NCBI GenBank assembly: GCA_963771905.1
Contig: CAVYVI010000009.1
Location: 186,001 to 250,000, forward strand
Direction: 5' to 3'
Length of the DNA: 64,000 nucleotides
DNA from: Palsa-147 sp963771905
GTDB taxonomy: Bacteria; Acidobacteriota; Terriglobia; Acidiferrales; UBA7541
In this document: piece by piece, positions 35,933 through 45,445 of the stretch
How the letters are laid out: each line of letters starts with the position of its first letter
How positions within the stretch are numbered: the stretch's first letter is position 1
Made by a program: the position numbers and the translations under genes
The notes under the pieces: generated by a model
Seen by the model: only the letters and a program-made list of their open reading frames with translations
The model's database searches: none
What the model was told of the DNA's origin: nothing

Positions 35933-37186
35933 TCACTTCAATTGAATCCGGTCAAAATTGTCCCACGCCGACATATCGGAGAGGATCACCGTGTCTCCAA
36001 TTTGCAGGCCCTTCTTGATCTCGACGGTATTCACCGACGTCCGCCCCAGCGTGACTTGCACGCGTGACGCTTCCGATCCATCCGCGGATACCTTGAACAA
36101 TCCAACCGTGCTGTCCGCTTCTCCATGCACCGGTCGGCCCACATACAGCACGTCGGCGAGCCGCTCGATTTCGATCGTGCCCTCCACGCTCAAATCGGGC
36201 CGCACGCCTGATGGCAGCGCTCCTTCGAGTGAAGTATCCACGGTTACCGTTCCATTCACCACCGCCGGATCGATGCGCGTCACGTGCCCGCTGATGATTC
36301 CGTTGTGCGTGTCGATGCTCGCCTTCTGCCCGATCTGAACATCCTTCGCCTGCGTTTCCGCGATCTTGAGCTGCGCTTTCAAATGTGTTGGCTGCGCCAC
36401 GCGCGCCAGCACCGTCCCCTGCGTCACTTTCTGCCCCACTTCCACGTCCAACTCCTGCAGCACGCCGTCAATTCCCGGCCGCACGCGCAGTTGCTCCACC
36501 TGCTGCTTCTTCAAATCCGCCAGCGCGCGCTGCTCGTCCACTTTCGCTTGCTGGACGGCCAGCTGCGCGTCAATCGAATTCGCGAATGTGTCCACCTGCT
36601 TTTCGGCGATATCATTCTGCTTATCGAGCTCTTCCGCCGCCACTTTCGTCGTACGCATGATCACATCCGAAATCAGCCCGAGCTTGAACAGCTCCGCGTT
36701 CGTTTCCTCCTGAATCTGCGCCTGATGAAATTGCGACCGCACCCCCGCCGCCTTGGCTTTTTGATCCATCAGCTGATTCTGCAATTGCGCCTTCAGGTTG
36801 TTGTACCCCGCCTCCGCGCCCTTCAATTGGTATTCCGCGTCCAGCGCGGTCTGCTGCAATTCCGGATTCGAGAGCTGCAGAATCACCGTCTCTGCTTTGA
36901 CGGGTGTTCCGGCCAGAAGATAGCGCTCCACCACCTGCCCGTCCGTCACCGCCGGTATCAGCCGGATCGTCACCGGCACCAGCGTCCCCAGCCCGCGAAC
37001 CTCGCGCAGCATCGGCCCGCGCTTCACCGTGTCGGTCCAGACCGTAGCTTTGTCCACGCTCGGCGCCGCCGGCTTCAGCGAGTGCAGCGCGTACGTGACC
37101 AGCGGAATAGACACCAGCGCCACCACCACATAGATGATCAGGCGGCGGATCTTCTTCCGCTTCATGTCCGGGCGAGCTATATCCAC
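35933..37186 (-). CDS. HlyD/MacA-like efflux periplasmic adaptor
   Basis: 417 aa. One N-terminal membrane helix (LIIYVVVALVSIPLVTYAL), then a barrel-sandwich half (IPAVTDGQVVERYLLAGTPV), a long coiled-coil hairpin rich in Gln/Lys/Ala (about 110-235), the second sandwich half (VRPGIDGVLQELDVEVGQKV) and beta-barrel/membrane-proximal domains. Bridges an inner-membrane ABC permease to an outer-membrane channel; no TolC-like gene is present here. The GTG start at 37186 is preceded by GAGGATATAGCA. A sigma-54 type site lies 25-40 bases upstream, giving a very short leader. Confidence 0.92.
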   Translation of the reverse strand: MDIARPDMKRKKIRRLIIYVVVALVSIPLVTYALHSLKPAAPSVDKATVWTDTVKRGPMLREVRGLGTLVPVTIRLIPAVTDGQVVERYLLAGTPVKAETVILQLSNPELQQTALDAEYQLKGAEAGYNNLKAQLQNQLMDQKAKAAGVRSQFHQAQIQEETNAELFKLGLISDVIMRTTKVAAEELDKQNDIAEKQVDTFANSIDAQLAVQQAKVDEQRALADLKKQQVEQLRVRPGIDGVLQELDVEVGQKVTQGTVLARVAQPTHLKAQLKIAETQAKDVQIGQKASIDTHNGIISGHVTRIDPAVVNGTVTVDTSLEGALPSGVRPDLSVEGTIEIERLADVLYVGRPVHGEADSTVGLFKVSADGSEASRVQVTLGRTSVNTVEIKKGLQIGDTVILSDMSAWDNFDRIQLK

Positions 37187-37210
37187 TGCTATATCCTCGC
37201 AGGGTAGTAT

Positions 37211-37226
37211 CGCAACTCACCTGCCG
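37211..37226 (-). promoter_or_regulatory. Sigma-54 (-24/-12) promoter candidate for the efflux operon
   Basis: Minus strand CGGCAGGTGAGTTGCG: GGCA at -24, TTGC at -12, 10 bases between GG and GC, an almost consensus site. Predicted start near 37200 leaves GAGGA as ribosome site in a 13-base leader. Confidence 0.7.
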
Positions 37227-38160
37227 CTGCCAATTTCAAGTTAACTCCTTTAATACACCTTATTTACAAGTGGGGCAAGTGTCATCCCGCTTCCATTCTT
37301 GCCCGCTCGTGGGATTCCACCGTCCCGGAATCGAACAACGGATTAGGCTCCGAAACACCGCTTCTGGGTTGCCCATCCCTGCGGCGCGTGTACGGCTCGG
37401 GCTTTTTCTCTCGCGCCTCGAATGGCCGCGAATCTTTGCCGGTGCCCCATGCTCCCACAATCTTACATACGCATTTCCTCCGGCCTTCGTTCCTTCTGTT
37501 CCAGCCCGGCGCATAATCCCCTCGCCCGCCGCAGCCCGCGCGTTTTCTCGGAATCGCCCGCATTCATTCATCGCCCAAATTCATCTAGATGAATCATCTA
37601 GAGTGTTACCAAGCCTTCGATCAGCACCTCCGCTCCGCCGCCTCTTCTTCCTCCGTCGATCTTCTCCGCTAAAATTCTTCCGGCCGCCCCTCGCAATTCC
37701 CACACCATCTCAACACGATTTTTCAGCGCCTCCAATCCCCTGATTCCGCACCAGTTGCAAGTGCGCCTTACAGACGCAAATTTGCGGATATTCGCATCCT
37801 GCGTTAGCGTCGATTGAGGAGTCTTGACCCGCTCGGCGGGAGGGAATAGCAGTGGCTAGACAACACAATTCGGCACCGCACTCCAGCACGCCTCACCCGC
37901 TTGCCCTGAGGCCGCCATCGCGGCGGAATGAGTCCACGCCGAATCCGCACAAATGGATCAACGGGCTACCGGTCCCTGTTCGCCGGTCACTAGCCGCGCG
38001 TCACTGTTTTCTAATCGAGACACCAAAACGATTAGAAATCGGCCTAAGTGGCAGAAAACGCGGGAGGAACTTCAATTCTAATCGGGAGAAAAAGACGACC
38101 TGCGGCGGCGCGATTACGCTCGGTTCCACCAAGGCCTGCGCAGCAAGCGCCGCGTCTCGC
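37227..38160. other. Long intergenic region, no confirmed gene
   Basis: About 930 bases upstream of the efflux operon. Short minus-strand frames at 37260-37571 and 37282-37563 exist but neither shows a family signature; one ends with a Cys pair (CPTCK). The stretch has lower GC in places and a repeat-like ATTCATCTAGATGAATCATCTAG around 37578-37602, a partly palindromic segment. A natural place for enhancer sites of the sigma-54 activator. Confidence 0.4.
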
Positions 38161-39057
38161 CTACGCCCCCAGCGCCGCCCGCTCGGCATTCACCGCCGCG
38201 CCGATCACCCCAACTTCATCCGTCGTGGGAATCACTTCAAACACGCTGCCCTGCAACGGACTCATCTTCACCATTTCGTTCAGAAGCCGGTCCAGCAATC
38301 CGACATCGATGAATTTCGCGTTCGGCCCCGTGATAAAAAATTTCCCCGGGCCTTCCATGTGAACGTTCGTAGCCGTCGCCGCAGCCAGCGCGCGATGCCA
38401 CAGCAGCACGAATTCCGAACAACGCGCGTCGCCCGCCGCCGCATCGGCGAAAACTTCTTCGGGCTCGAGATCCAAAAACCGCAATCGCATCGCGCGATGC
38501 CCCATGATGCCTTCCAGGTGCCCGCGTCCGCCGCAGCCGCAAAAATTTTCCTTCGGGTCGAGCGTCACAACCGAATGCCCGCCTTCCCACATTCCTTCGC
38601 TCCACGGATATCGCCCAAATCCGACGCCGTGCCCCAAAGTCCAAACGCGGGTGAGCTTGTGAAGCCCGCCTCGAGTCGCGGCGATTCCCGCGGCCATCGC
38701 GTCCGCATCATTGCAAACGCGAACCGGCACTTTCGCATTGCCGAGACGCAGAGCCGAAGACAACGCAGCCTGCAAATTGAATCCCTTCACCTGCTGAAAA
38801 TTGGGCGAGTCCTCGACCACACCGTCCCGAATGATCCCAGGAAAACCCAATCCGATCGCTTGAATCTGTTCGCTCTTTCCCAATGTCTCGAGCTGTTCCC
38901 GAATCCGCTCCGCGAGGCCTTCGGCGGGCAGCGCGTGCAGAGCATTCAGCGAGAGCCCCGCCGCGGGATACAGCAGAAGTTGGCCAACGACCTTGTTGTC
39001 CTCGACCAGTCCCACCGCAATATGTTCCATTACGAGGACGCCGAGCGTTCTATGCAT
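38161..39057 (-). CDS. ROK-family protein with altered ATP and zinc motifs
   Basis: 298 aa. The ROK fold is visible: AIGLGFPGIIRDGVVEDSPN, the catalytic VCNDADAMAAG and the metal region GHSVVTLDPKENFCGCGGRGHLE. Two departures are clear. The N-terminal ATP-phosphate loop, normally DxGGTK, is replaced by TLGVLVMEHIAVGLV. The third zinc cysteine (GCxE) is His (GHLE). A sugar kinase that has lost normal ATP binding, or a sugar sensor, is possible. TAGGAAATT before the ATG supports the start. It follows sthA by 72 bases on the same strand. Confidence 0.8.
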   Translation of the reverse strand: MHRTLGVLVMEHIAVGLVEDNKVVGQLLLYPAAGLSLNALHALPAEGLAERIREQLETLGKSEQIQAIGLGFPGIIRDGVVEDSPNFQQVKGFNLQAALSSALRLGNAKVPVRVCNDADAMAAGIAATRGGLHKLTRVWTLGHGVGFGRYPWSEGMWEGGHSVVTLDPKENFCGCGGRGHLEGIMGHRAMRLRFLDLEPEEVFADAAAGDARCSEFVLLWHRALAAATATNVHMEGPGKFFITGPNAKFIDVGLLDRLLNEMVKMSPLQGSVFEVIPTTDEVGVIGAAVNAERAALGA

Positions 39058-39129
39058 AATTTCCTACCGATCGTTCCTGCCGCCGTTCTTGGGGCGATGC
39101 TCCTATTCTCCGATCCGCTTCTGGACACG

Positions 39130-40524
39130 CTAACATCGCGTCAGTCTGTTGAGGCCATTGAACGCGGCGGCCTTGTAGCATTCCGCCAGCGTCGGATAAT
39201 TGAAAACGGTGTCCACAAAATATTCGATCGTGCCTTTCAGAGCGAAGACCGCCTGTCCGATGTGAAGAAGTTCCGACGCTCCCTCGCCGATGATGTGCAC
39301 GCCGAGAATTTCTTTTGTATCGGGCTGAAAAATGAGCTTCAGTCGGCCGGTTGTGTCGCCGCGAATCTGGCCGCGCGCGATTTCGCGAAAGTAAGCGATG
39401 CCCACTTCGTACGCGACGCCTTCTTCCGTGAGCTGTTCCTCGGTTTTTCCGATAAACGAAATTTCCGGGATGGTGTAAATGCCGTACGGGTAAAGCGCGC
39501 GATTGGAATGGATCGGCATGCCCAGCGCATTTGCGGCCGCGATGCGGCCCTGCTCCATCGAAACCGACGCGAGACTCGGAAATCCGATGACGTCGCCAAC
39601 CGCAAAAATATGCGGCTGTTTGGTCCGGTAATCCAAATCGACGGGGATGCGGCCCCTGCTGTCGGCCTCCAATCCGGCCGCGGCGAGATTCAATTCGTCC
39701 ACATTCCCTTGCCGGCCCACGGCGTAAAGCAGCGCCTCGCCGGAAACCTTCTTTTTGCTCTTGAGATTCGCAGTCACGGTGCCGTCGGGATTTTCTTCGA
39801 CGCTCTCCACTTCTTCATTCAGCCGAAGCGTGACCCGCCGGTCGCGCAGGTGATAGCAAAGGGCCTCGACCATTTCGGTGTCGGCGAATTCCAGCAAGCG
39901 CGGCCGCTTTTCCACCAAAATCACGCGAACGCCGAGGGTCGCAAACATGCAGGTGTATTCGACGCCGATGACGCCGCCGCCCACGACGATCATCGTCTTC
40001 GGTATCACGGGCATTTGCAGAATTTGATCGCTGTTGATGATGTTGCGATTGTTGAAAGGAACTAGCGCCGACTCGGCGGGTTTCGTTCCCGTGGCGATGA
40101 TGAAGCTGGTCGCTTCGAAATCCGATTGCCCGCGCGAACCGATAACGCGCATGTGAGACGCATCGACGAAACTGGCGATTCCCGTCAACACCTCGATGCC
40201 ATTGCGGGAAAGTTGCGCGCGAATCACATCGATTTCGGTTTTGATCACGTGTTGCGCGCGGAAGCAAAGATCCGCCATCGTGATCTGTTCCTTCACACGA
40301 TAGTTGGACCCATACACGTTTTGATAGTGAAAGCCCGAGAGATGCAGCACCGCTTCGCGCATCGTCTTGCTCGGAATCGTTCCGGTATTGATGGCCGTTC
40401 CGCCGACCACTTCCAGCTTTTCCACCAGACACACCCGCTTGCCGAACTTTGCGGCTTGGATGGCGGCGCGCTGTCCTGCAGGTCCGGAACCCACGACCAT
40501 CAGGTCGTACTTCTCGGTGCTCAT
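39130..40524 (-). CDS. sthA: Soluble pyridine nucleotide transhydrogenase
   Basis: 464 aa FAD flavoprotein that moves reducing equivalents between NADPH and NAD+ in the cytoplasm. N-terminal FAD site (LMVVGSGPAGQRAAIQAA), the SthA signature GGTAINTGTIPSKTMREA where the redox Cys pair of lipoamide dehydrogenase is absent, NAD(P) site VVGGGVIGVEYTCMFATLG, second FAD block HIFAVGDVIGFPSLAS and a dimerisation domain ending NYPTLAECYKAAAFNGLNR. Absence of the CxxxxC motif separates it from dihydrolipoamide dehydrogenases. Complete. Confidence 0.94.
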   Translation of the reverse strand: MSTEKYDLMVVGSGPAGQRAAIQAAKFGKRVCLVEKLEVVGGTAINTGTIPSKTMREAVLHLSGFHYQNVYGSNYRVKEQITMADLCFRAQHVIKTEIDVIRAQLSRNGIEVLTGIASFVDASHMRVIGSRGQSDFEATSFIIATGTKPAESALVPFNNRNIINSDQILQMPVIPKTMIVVGGGVIGVEYTCMFATLGVRVILVEKRPRLLEFADTEMVEALCYHLRDRRVTLRLNEEVESVEENPDGTVTANLKSKKKVSGEALLYAVGRQGNVDELNLAAAGLEADSRGRIPVDLDYRTKQPHIFAVGDVIGFPSLASVSMEQGRIAAANALGMPIHSNRALYPYGIYTIPEISFIGKTEEQLTEEGVAYEVGIAYFREIARGQIRGDTTGRLKLIFQPDTKEILGVHIIGEGASELLHIGQAVFALKGTIEYFVDTVFNYPTLAECYKAAAFNGLNRLTRC

Positions 40525-40869
40525 AGGGCTGATCGGGATTTTACCTTCGGACTCGCGCTCCGGTTCCGATTACGAGTGGAACAGGATACTGATGAGCGAG
40601 CCGATTCTATCACCGCTGGAATTGGCCGCGCCGATTGGCTGCCGCGAACCCGTGGAAATTCATCTGGCAGCAACAATGCTCTTTCGCGCGCTGCCGCTGG
40701 TGCCGGAGTTGCTTCCTGCCCTCCGCGGTGCGGAGGGCAGGAAGAAGCGTTAAACCGCTCGATCGGAAGGGCGAAATTTAAGAAGCAGAAACTTCAATCC
40801 CAAGATTTCAGTTTCGAAAACTTGCGATACGACAGCGCTATTATATCCGAAATTGCGAAAAATTGGGCG
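40525..40869. other. Intergenic region with strong hairpin
   Basis: 345 bases between the RNA-binding protein gene and sthA. Holds a very stable hairpin (40712-40744); nothing else recognised. Confidence 0.5.
40712..40744. terminator. Perfect 15-bp hairpin
   Basis: CTTCCTGCCCTCCGC pairs perfectly with GCGGAGGGCAGGAAG across a 3-base loop. It lies 126 bases past the stop of the RNA-binding protein gene. No U-tract on either strand, so a factor-dependent or RNA-stabilising role is as likely as termination. Confidence 0.55.
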
Positions 40870-41271
40870 TTACCAGTCGCGTCGTCCGCCGCCTCCGCCT
40901 CCACCGCCATGGCCGCCGCGTCCGCCACCTCCGCCTCCGCCACCGTATCCGCCACGACCACCACCGCCGCCTCCGCCCCCGCCGCCGTGGCCGCGTCCAC
41001 CTCCGCCTCCGCCGCCACCTTCACGTTGCGGCCGCGCTTCATTCACTACGATCTTGCGCCCCTTGAAATCCTTCCCGTTGAGAGCGGCAACGGCCTTTTC
41101 CGCTTCACCATCATCGCCGATCTCGACGAACCCGAACCCTCGAGGCTGTCCGGAGAACCGATCGCGAATGAGCGCAACCGAATCGGCCTTGATGCCCGAT
41201 TCACTGAACAGAGCTTGAACCTCTTCCTCCGTAGCCTGGAACGGGAGGTTGCCCACATACAATTTCTTCAC
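40870..41271 (-). CDS. Glycine-rich RNA-binding protein (RRM domain)
   Basis: 133 aa from GTG 41271, chosen because AAGGAGAACAAA sits directly upstream and VKKLYVGNLPF is the usual N-terminus; the open frame to 41331 adds an unrelated 20 residues. One RRM with RNP2 LYVGNL and RNP1 RGFGFVEI, then a tail of Gly runs separated by Arg, His or Tyr (GGGRGHGG, GGRGGYGG). This is the layout of cyanobacterial and plant cold-induced GRPs. The tail codons form a low-complexity DNA stretch from 40875 to 41020. RNA chaperone at low temperature is the usual role; not shown here. Confidence 0.9.
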   Translation of the reverse strand: MKKLYVGNLPFQATEEEVQALFSESGIKADSVALIRDRFSGQPRGFGFVEIGDDGEAEKAVAALNGKDFKGRKIVVNEARPQREGGGGGGGGRGHGGGGGGGGGGRGGYGGGGGGGGRGGHGGGGGGGGRRDW

Positions 41272-41586
41272 TTTGTTCTCCTTCGCCTTGACGGGCGCAC
41301 GAGCATGCGAGGGCTGAAGAGACACGATCAATGTCCCAGGCAGTCAAAAATAGGACTAGCCACCCGGGCTGAAGAGGGCGCTCCAGCAACTCGGGCAAAT
41401 CTTGCTGCAAGTCGCCCCGCGAGTCAATAGAAGGCGATTTGGGGGAGGTATCCGGTGCCAGGCGTAGCTGGAATCGAACAAATCGAGAATCCAAAGAAGG
41501 ATTTTGCCGAAAGACTTGGCACCCCGGCCCGCAAGTCAGAGCGGATTGGAGTTCGGACTTGTGAAGAAAAGCGCGCGACCTGCAGC
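41272..41586. other. Intergenic region
   Basis: 315 bases between two minus-strand genes, the probable leader and promoter of the RRM gene. A long leader would suit cold-shock control, but I see no specific element. Confidence 0.4.
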
Positions 41587-41991
41587 TCAGGGCAGCAGAA
41601 AGCCGACGGCCAGGGCGCAGAAAGCCAGCTTCACAAGCCAGCCGACGATGTGTGCTCCGACGTTGAGTGGATGCATTTTCACGAAGAGCGCGTTGGTGAT
41701 GAGAAGCGGCAGCGGCACCATCAGCCAGATCGTTGCCGCGAAACGGAAAGCCGCCGCAAGTCCGTGCACGTCGAATGCGGGACACGCAGTGACGAAAGTT
41801 CCGCACGTGACGAATCCGAGAAGCACGGACCAGGCCACGGATTTGCCTTCGCCGGTGACCAGACCTTTGCGCCAGATTTCGGGATGCGCGGCGTATTTGT
41901 CGTGGAAAAGCACGCCGGCGAAAAACCAGTCGGCCAGAGAGCCGGCAAATCCGGAAAGGAGAATTGCGAGTCCGATGCGGGCCATGTTCAT
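41587..41991 (-). CDS. Small DUF1761-like membrane protein
   Basis: 134 aa, four hydrophobic helices: IGLAILLSGFAGSLADWFFAG, SVAWSVLLGFVTCGTFVTA, FRFAATIWLMVPLPLLIT and IVGWLVKLAFCALAVGFLL. The loop between helices 1 and 2 carries HDKYAAHPEIWRKG, typical of small DUF1761-like proteins. Function unknown. The frame upstream has no good start; ATG at 41991 follows GGAGTCACCAC. Confidence 0.65.
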   Translation of the reverse strand: MNMARIGLAILLSGFAGSLADWFFAGVLFHDKYAAHPEIWRKGLVTGEGKSVAWSVLLGFVTCGTFVTACPAFDVHGLAAAFRFAATIWLMVPLPLLITNALFVKMHPLNVGAHIVGWLVKLAFCALAVGFLLP

Positions 41992-42254
41992 GTGGTGACT
42001 CCTCGCGACAGAAGTCGAGCGGGATCAGGCCTGGATCCGGTACGCACGCGTGATGGAACATACCACATGCGGCGGGGATACGCCGAGTCCGTCCGAATTT
42101 CCCTGGCGAAATTTGCCGCGCCGGCCGATGATGGCGGGATTTTGCAGGCTGCGCGTCTCCGGATAGAATTACGGCCCTGTTCGAACATTGAAGCGTACGA
42201 TGTTCGGGCGCCGCACGCGTTGGCGAGAAGGCGCGAACTTTTCAGGAGGGATGA

Positions 42255-43559
42255 ATGAAGCGACTTGGATTTGTATTGATTCTTTTCGGCATCATTTGGG
42301 CCGCGCCGGGGCGCGCGCAATCGAATGCTTTCGCAAATTCTCCGCGGGAAGTGGCCGTGAAAGCGGGACGCGTGCTCGATGTGCGCACCGGAAAATATGC
42401 GACGGATCAGGTGATTTGGATCGAAGGCGATCGCATCAAAGCGATAGGCAGCGAAAAAGAAATTTCCGCGAGATTGCCGAAGGACGCGCAGATCGTCGAT
42501 CTCTCGAACGAAACGGTGCTGCCGGGCTTGATCGATTGCCACACGCATTTGACGATGATGCCGAATTTGTTCGGACCAGCCAGGCTTCACGTTTCCTATC
42601 CGCGTGAAGCGCTGTATGGCGCGCAGAACGCGCGCATCACGCTGGATGCGGGATTCACGACCGTGCGCAACGTGGGAGCGCACGGATATTCGGACGTCGC
42701 ATTGCGTGACGCCATCAATGCGGGAGGCATACCCGGCCCGCGAATGCTGGTTTCCGGCCCGGCGTTGAGCATCACGGGCGGGCATTTCGACGAAAACTTT
42801 CTCGCGCCGCAATTCGATTTTTCCAGCGACGGCGTCGCCGACGGCGTGACCGGCGTGATGGAAAAAGTGCGCACCAATATCAAGTACGGCGCGGACGTGA
42901 TCAAATTCATGGCCACCGGCGGCGTGCTTTCCGAGGGCGACAATCCCGAGATGGCGCAGTACACGCCCGAAGAAATGAAAGCGATTGTCGAAACGGCGCA
43001 CGGCCTGGGCCGCAAAGTGGCGGCGCACGCGCACGGCTCGATCGGGATCAAGTACGCGGTCCTCGCCGGCGTCGATTCCATCGAGCATGGAAGCTACATC
43101 AATGACGAAGACATTCAGTTGATGAAGGAACACGGAACGTATCTGGTTCCCACGCTCTATCTCGAAGATTGGCTCATGGAGAATATGACGCGGATCGGAT
43201 TGCAGCCCGACATGATCGAAAAGGCGAAGGTGGTCCTTCCGATTGCGCGGAAAAATATCGCGCATGCGTTTCAGTCCGGCGTAAAAGTGGCGTTCGGAAC
43301 GGATGCCGCCGTCTATCCGCACGGATTGAACGCGCACGAATTTCCGGCAATGGTCAAGCTGGGGCTGACGCCGCTGCAGGCGATTCAGGCAGCGACGATC
43401 AACGCTGCGGATCTGATCGGCTGGACGGATCGCGTCGGAACGCTCGAGCCGGGGAAGTATGCGGACCTGATCGCCGTGGACGGCGATCCGCTCGCGGACA
43501 CAGCCATTCTTGAGAATGTGAAATTCGTGATGAAGGGCGGTGAAATCGCGAAGCAATAA
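42255..43559 (+). CDS. Secreted metal-dependent amidohydrolase (imidazolonepropionase/Xaa-Pro dipeptidase-like)
   Basis: 434 aa; signal peptide MKRLGFVLILFGIIWAAPG. Amidohydrolase barrel with metal ligands DCHTHL, the Lys in DVIKFMATGG, AHAHG, DSIEHGS and the catalytic Asp in FGTDAAVYP. C-terminal beta sandwich closes with LEPGKYADLIAVDGDPL, the family hallmark. Expected to cleave peptide or cyclic amide bonds outside the cytoplasm; substrate uncertain. CAGGAGGGATGA precedes the ATG. Confidence 0.92.
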   Translation: MKRLGFVLILFGIIWAAPGRAQSNAFANSPREVAVKAGRVLDVRTGKYATDQVIWIEGDRIKAIGSEKEISARLPKDAQIVDLSNETVLPGLIDCHTHLTMMPNLFGPARLHVSYPREALYGAQNARITLDAGFTTVRNVGAHGYSDVALRDAINAGGIPGPRMLVSGPALSITGGHFDENFLAPQFDFSSDGVADGVTGVMEKVRTNIKYGADVIKFMATGGVLSEGDNPEMAQYTPEEMKAIVETAHGLGRKVAAHAHGSIGIKYAVLAGVDSIEHGSYINDEDIQLMKEHGTYLVPTLYLEDWLMENMTRIGLQPDMIEKAKVVLPIARKNIAHAFQSGVKVAFGTDAAVYPHGLNAHEFPAMVKLGLTPLQAIQAATINAADLIGWTDRVGTLEPGKYADLIAVDGDPLADTAILENVKFVMKGGEIAKQ

Positions 43560-43763
43560 CGCGAGCGGACATTTTCAATGCGGTTCGCAGCAGAATTCCG
43601 CGAGGAAACTTTCGCGAAGTCTGAACCTAAATCGCCGCGCCGGCAATCAAACGAATTGAGGAATATTTTTCCGCACAAACGGCGGCCCGCCGCGAACGCC
43701 TGCCGTCGGTCGTGGTCCAGGCGAAATGGGAAGAGAGTTTGAGCGTGACGGATCGGAGGGTTC

Positions 43764-45350
43764 TTGGCGCGCCGGGTCGGACGCATCATTATCTGGACGA
43801 TCGCGGCGGCCGCCATGCTGTGCGCGGCGCTGTCGATTGGATTGACGATCGGTTTTCGCGGATATTTGAAGCGCGCTGTTGTCACCGTCCTTCGCGAGCG
43901 GTTTGAGAGCGACGTTCAAATCCAGGATATCCGGGTCTTCATTCTTCCCCGGATTTACGTCACGGCGCAGGGCGTTGTGCTGCGCCACAAAGGCCGAACG
44001 GATGTTCCGCCTCTGCTGACGGCGGATAAACTGGAAGTCTCCGCGGGGGTTTGGTCGTTTCTGTCTTCACCCAGGCGCATCGACAGTGTTCATCTGGAAG
44101 GCCTGCAGATTCATGTTCCGCCGAAGCTGAATCATCCACAGCCGACGGCGAAGTCCGATCATGAACTTCCCGCCTCGATCGGTGAAATCACTTCGGATGA
44201 CGCCGTGTTCGTGATGCTGCCGAAAGAAGCGGATAAAGTTCCGCTCGAATTCGATATTCATCACCTCGTCCTGCATGATTTCAATCCCGAAGGTCCGGCA
44301 GATTTTACCGCGACGCTGACAAATCCGAAGCCCATCGGCGAAATTCAAACCGAGGGAAAATTCGGTCCGTGGGATGCGGACGAGCCAAGTGTCACGCCGG
44401 TCAGCGGAACATTCGGATTTACGAAGGCGAATCTCGGAACGCTGAAAGGAATCTCGGGAATTCTTTCATCATCCGGAAAATTTGACGGGGTGCTCGACGA
44501 GCTGAACGTCGAAGGCGACACCGACACGCCGGACTTCGCACTGCGCTATAGCGAAAAGCCGGTCGACCTCAAAACGCATTTCGTGGCCGTAGTTGACGGC
44601 ACGAATGGAAACACGGAGCTCAAATCCGTGACCGCGCGTTTTTTGAATTCCATGGTGGAAACGAGCGGCGAAATCATAAAGACGCCGGGCGCGCCGGCGC
44701 GACATATCGAGCTCGACGCGGTGGCGCGAGATGCGCGCGTGGAAGACTTGCTGCATCTGGTGGTGAAGAGCGACGAACCGGTGATGACCGGCTCCGTTGG
44801 ATTGCAGGCAAAAATCGATCTTCCGCCCGTCGCGGGAGAAGACATCTTCGACCGACTGATACTCAGCGGGCGTTTCGGAATCGAGGGAGCCCAATTTTCG
44901 AGCTTGCAGGTGCAGGAAAAAGTGGATGCATTGAGCCGCCGCGGCCAGGGACAGCCGAAAAATGAAGACATCGAAGATGTGATCTCGAATCTACGCGGGC
45001 AATTTACTTTGAAGGATCGGCTCGCGACATTTTCGAATCTTGCGTTCGATGTGAGCGGCGCCAAAATTCAGCTGAACGGTTCGTACAATCTCGACCAAGA
45101 AACGCTGGATTTTAGCGGTCTTTTGCTTCTCAATGCGAAACTCTCGCAGACGGTGACCGGCAAGAAATCTTTCTTCTTGAAGGCTATCGATCCGTTTTTT
45201 GAGAAGAATGGCGCCGGAACATCGCTGCCGATCCGAATCACGGGGACGCGATCGAATCCTGCGTTTGGGCTCGATTTCAATCACGACGATAGGGGAAAGA
45301 ATAAGGATAAGAAAGACGAGAAAGCGGATCCTGTAAAGACAAAGCGCTAG
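43764..45350 (+). CDS. AsmA-like envelope protein
   Basis: 528 aa with one N-terminal helix (IIIWTIAAAAMLCAALSIGLT) and a long periplasmic part made of repeating beta-strand segments. N-terminal pattern FESDVQIQDIRVFILP, LEVSAGVWSFLSSPRRIDSV and C-terminal SGAKIQLNGSYNLDQETLDF, SFFLKAIDPFFEKNGAG, LPIRITGTRSNPAFGLDF match the AsmA/TamB-like group, which is thought to move phospholipids to the outer membrane. Start TTG at 43764 after GGAGGG is plausible; the C-terminus is a Lys/Asp tail (DRGKNKDKKDEKADPVKTK). Confidence 0.78.
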   Translation: MARRVGRIIIWTIAAAAMLCAALSIGLTIGFRGYLKRAVVTVLRERFESDVQIQDIRVFILPRIYVTAQGVVLRHKGRTDVPPLLTADKLEVSAGVWSFLSSPRRIDSVHLEGLQIHVPPKLNHPQPTAKSDHELPASIGEITSDDAVFVMLPKEADKVPLEFDIHHLVLHDFNPEGPADFTATLTNPKPIGEIQTEGKFGPWDADEPSVTPVSGTFGFTKANLGTLKGISGILSSSGKFDGVLDELNVEGDTDTPDFALRYSEKPVDLKTHFVAVVDGTNGNTELKSVTARFLNSMVETSGEIIKTPGAPARHIELDAVARDARVEDLLHLVVKSDEPVMTGSVGLQAKIDLPPVAGEDIFDRLILSGRFGIEGAQFSSLQVQEKVDALSRRGQGQPKNEDIEDVISNLRGQFTLKDRLATFSNLAFDVSGAKIQLNGSYNLDQETLDFSGLLLLNAKLSQTVTGKKSFFLKAIDPFFEKNGAGTSLPIRITGTRSNPAFGLDFNHDDRGKNKDKKDEKADPVKTKR

Positions 45351-45445
45351 CCGGCGCGCGGGGAGGGACGGAGACGGGTGTGATCTCTGCGTGCTTGGAA
45401 GCGTGATAGAATTTGGGTGCGTTGTTGGATTGATTTTGCAGCGTT

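Noticed and set aside
37260..37571. Small minus-strand frames as a gene in the gap before the efflux operon
   Set aside because: Two overlapping frames of similar length with no ribosome site and no recognisable domain; left as intergenic.
37852..40065. A 737-codon plus-strand open frame
   Set aside because: It runs antisense to the ROK and sthA genes, whose motifs are unambiguous; composition is His/Arg-rich as in shadow frames of GC-rich genes.
40875..41020. Repetitive GC-rich stretch as a possible tandem repeat or CRISPR-like array
   Set aside because: It is the Gly-run tail of the RNA-binding protein; units are irregular and coding.
41988..43556. A 522-codon minus-strand open frame
   Set aside because: Antisense to the amidohydrolase gene with complete metal ligands; no family features of its own.
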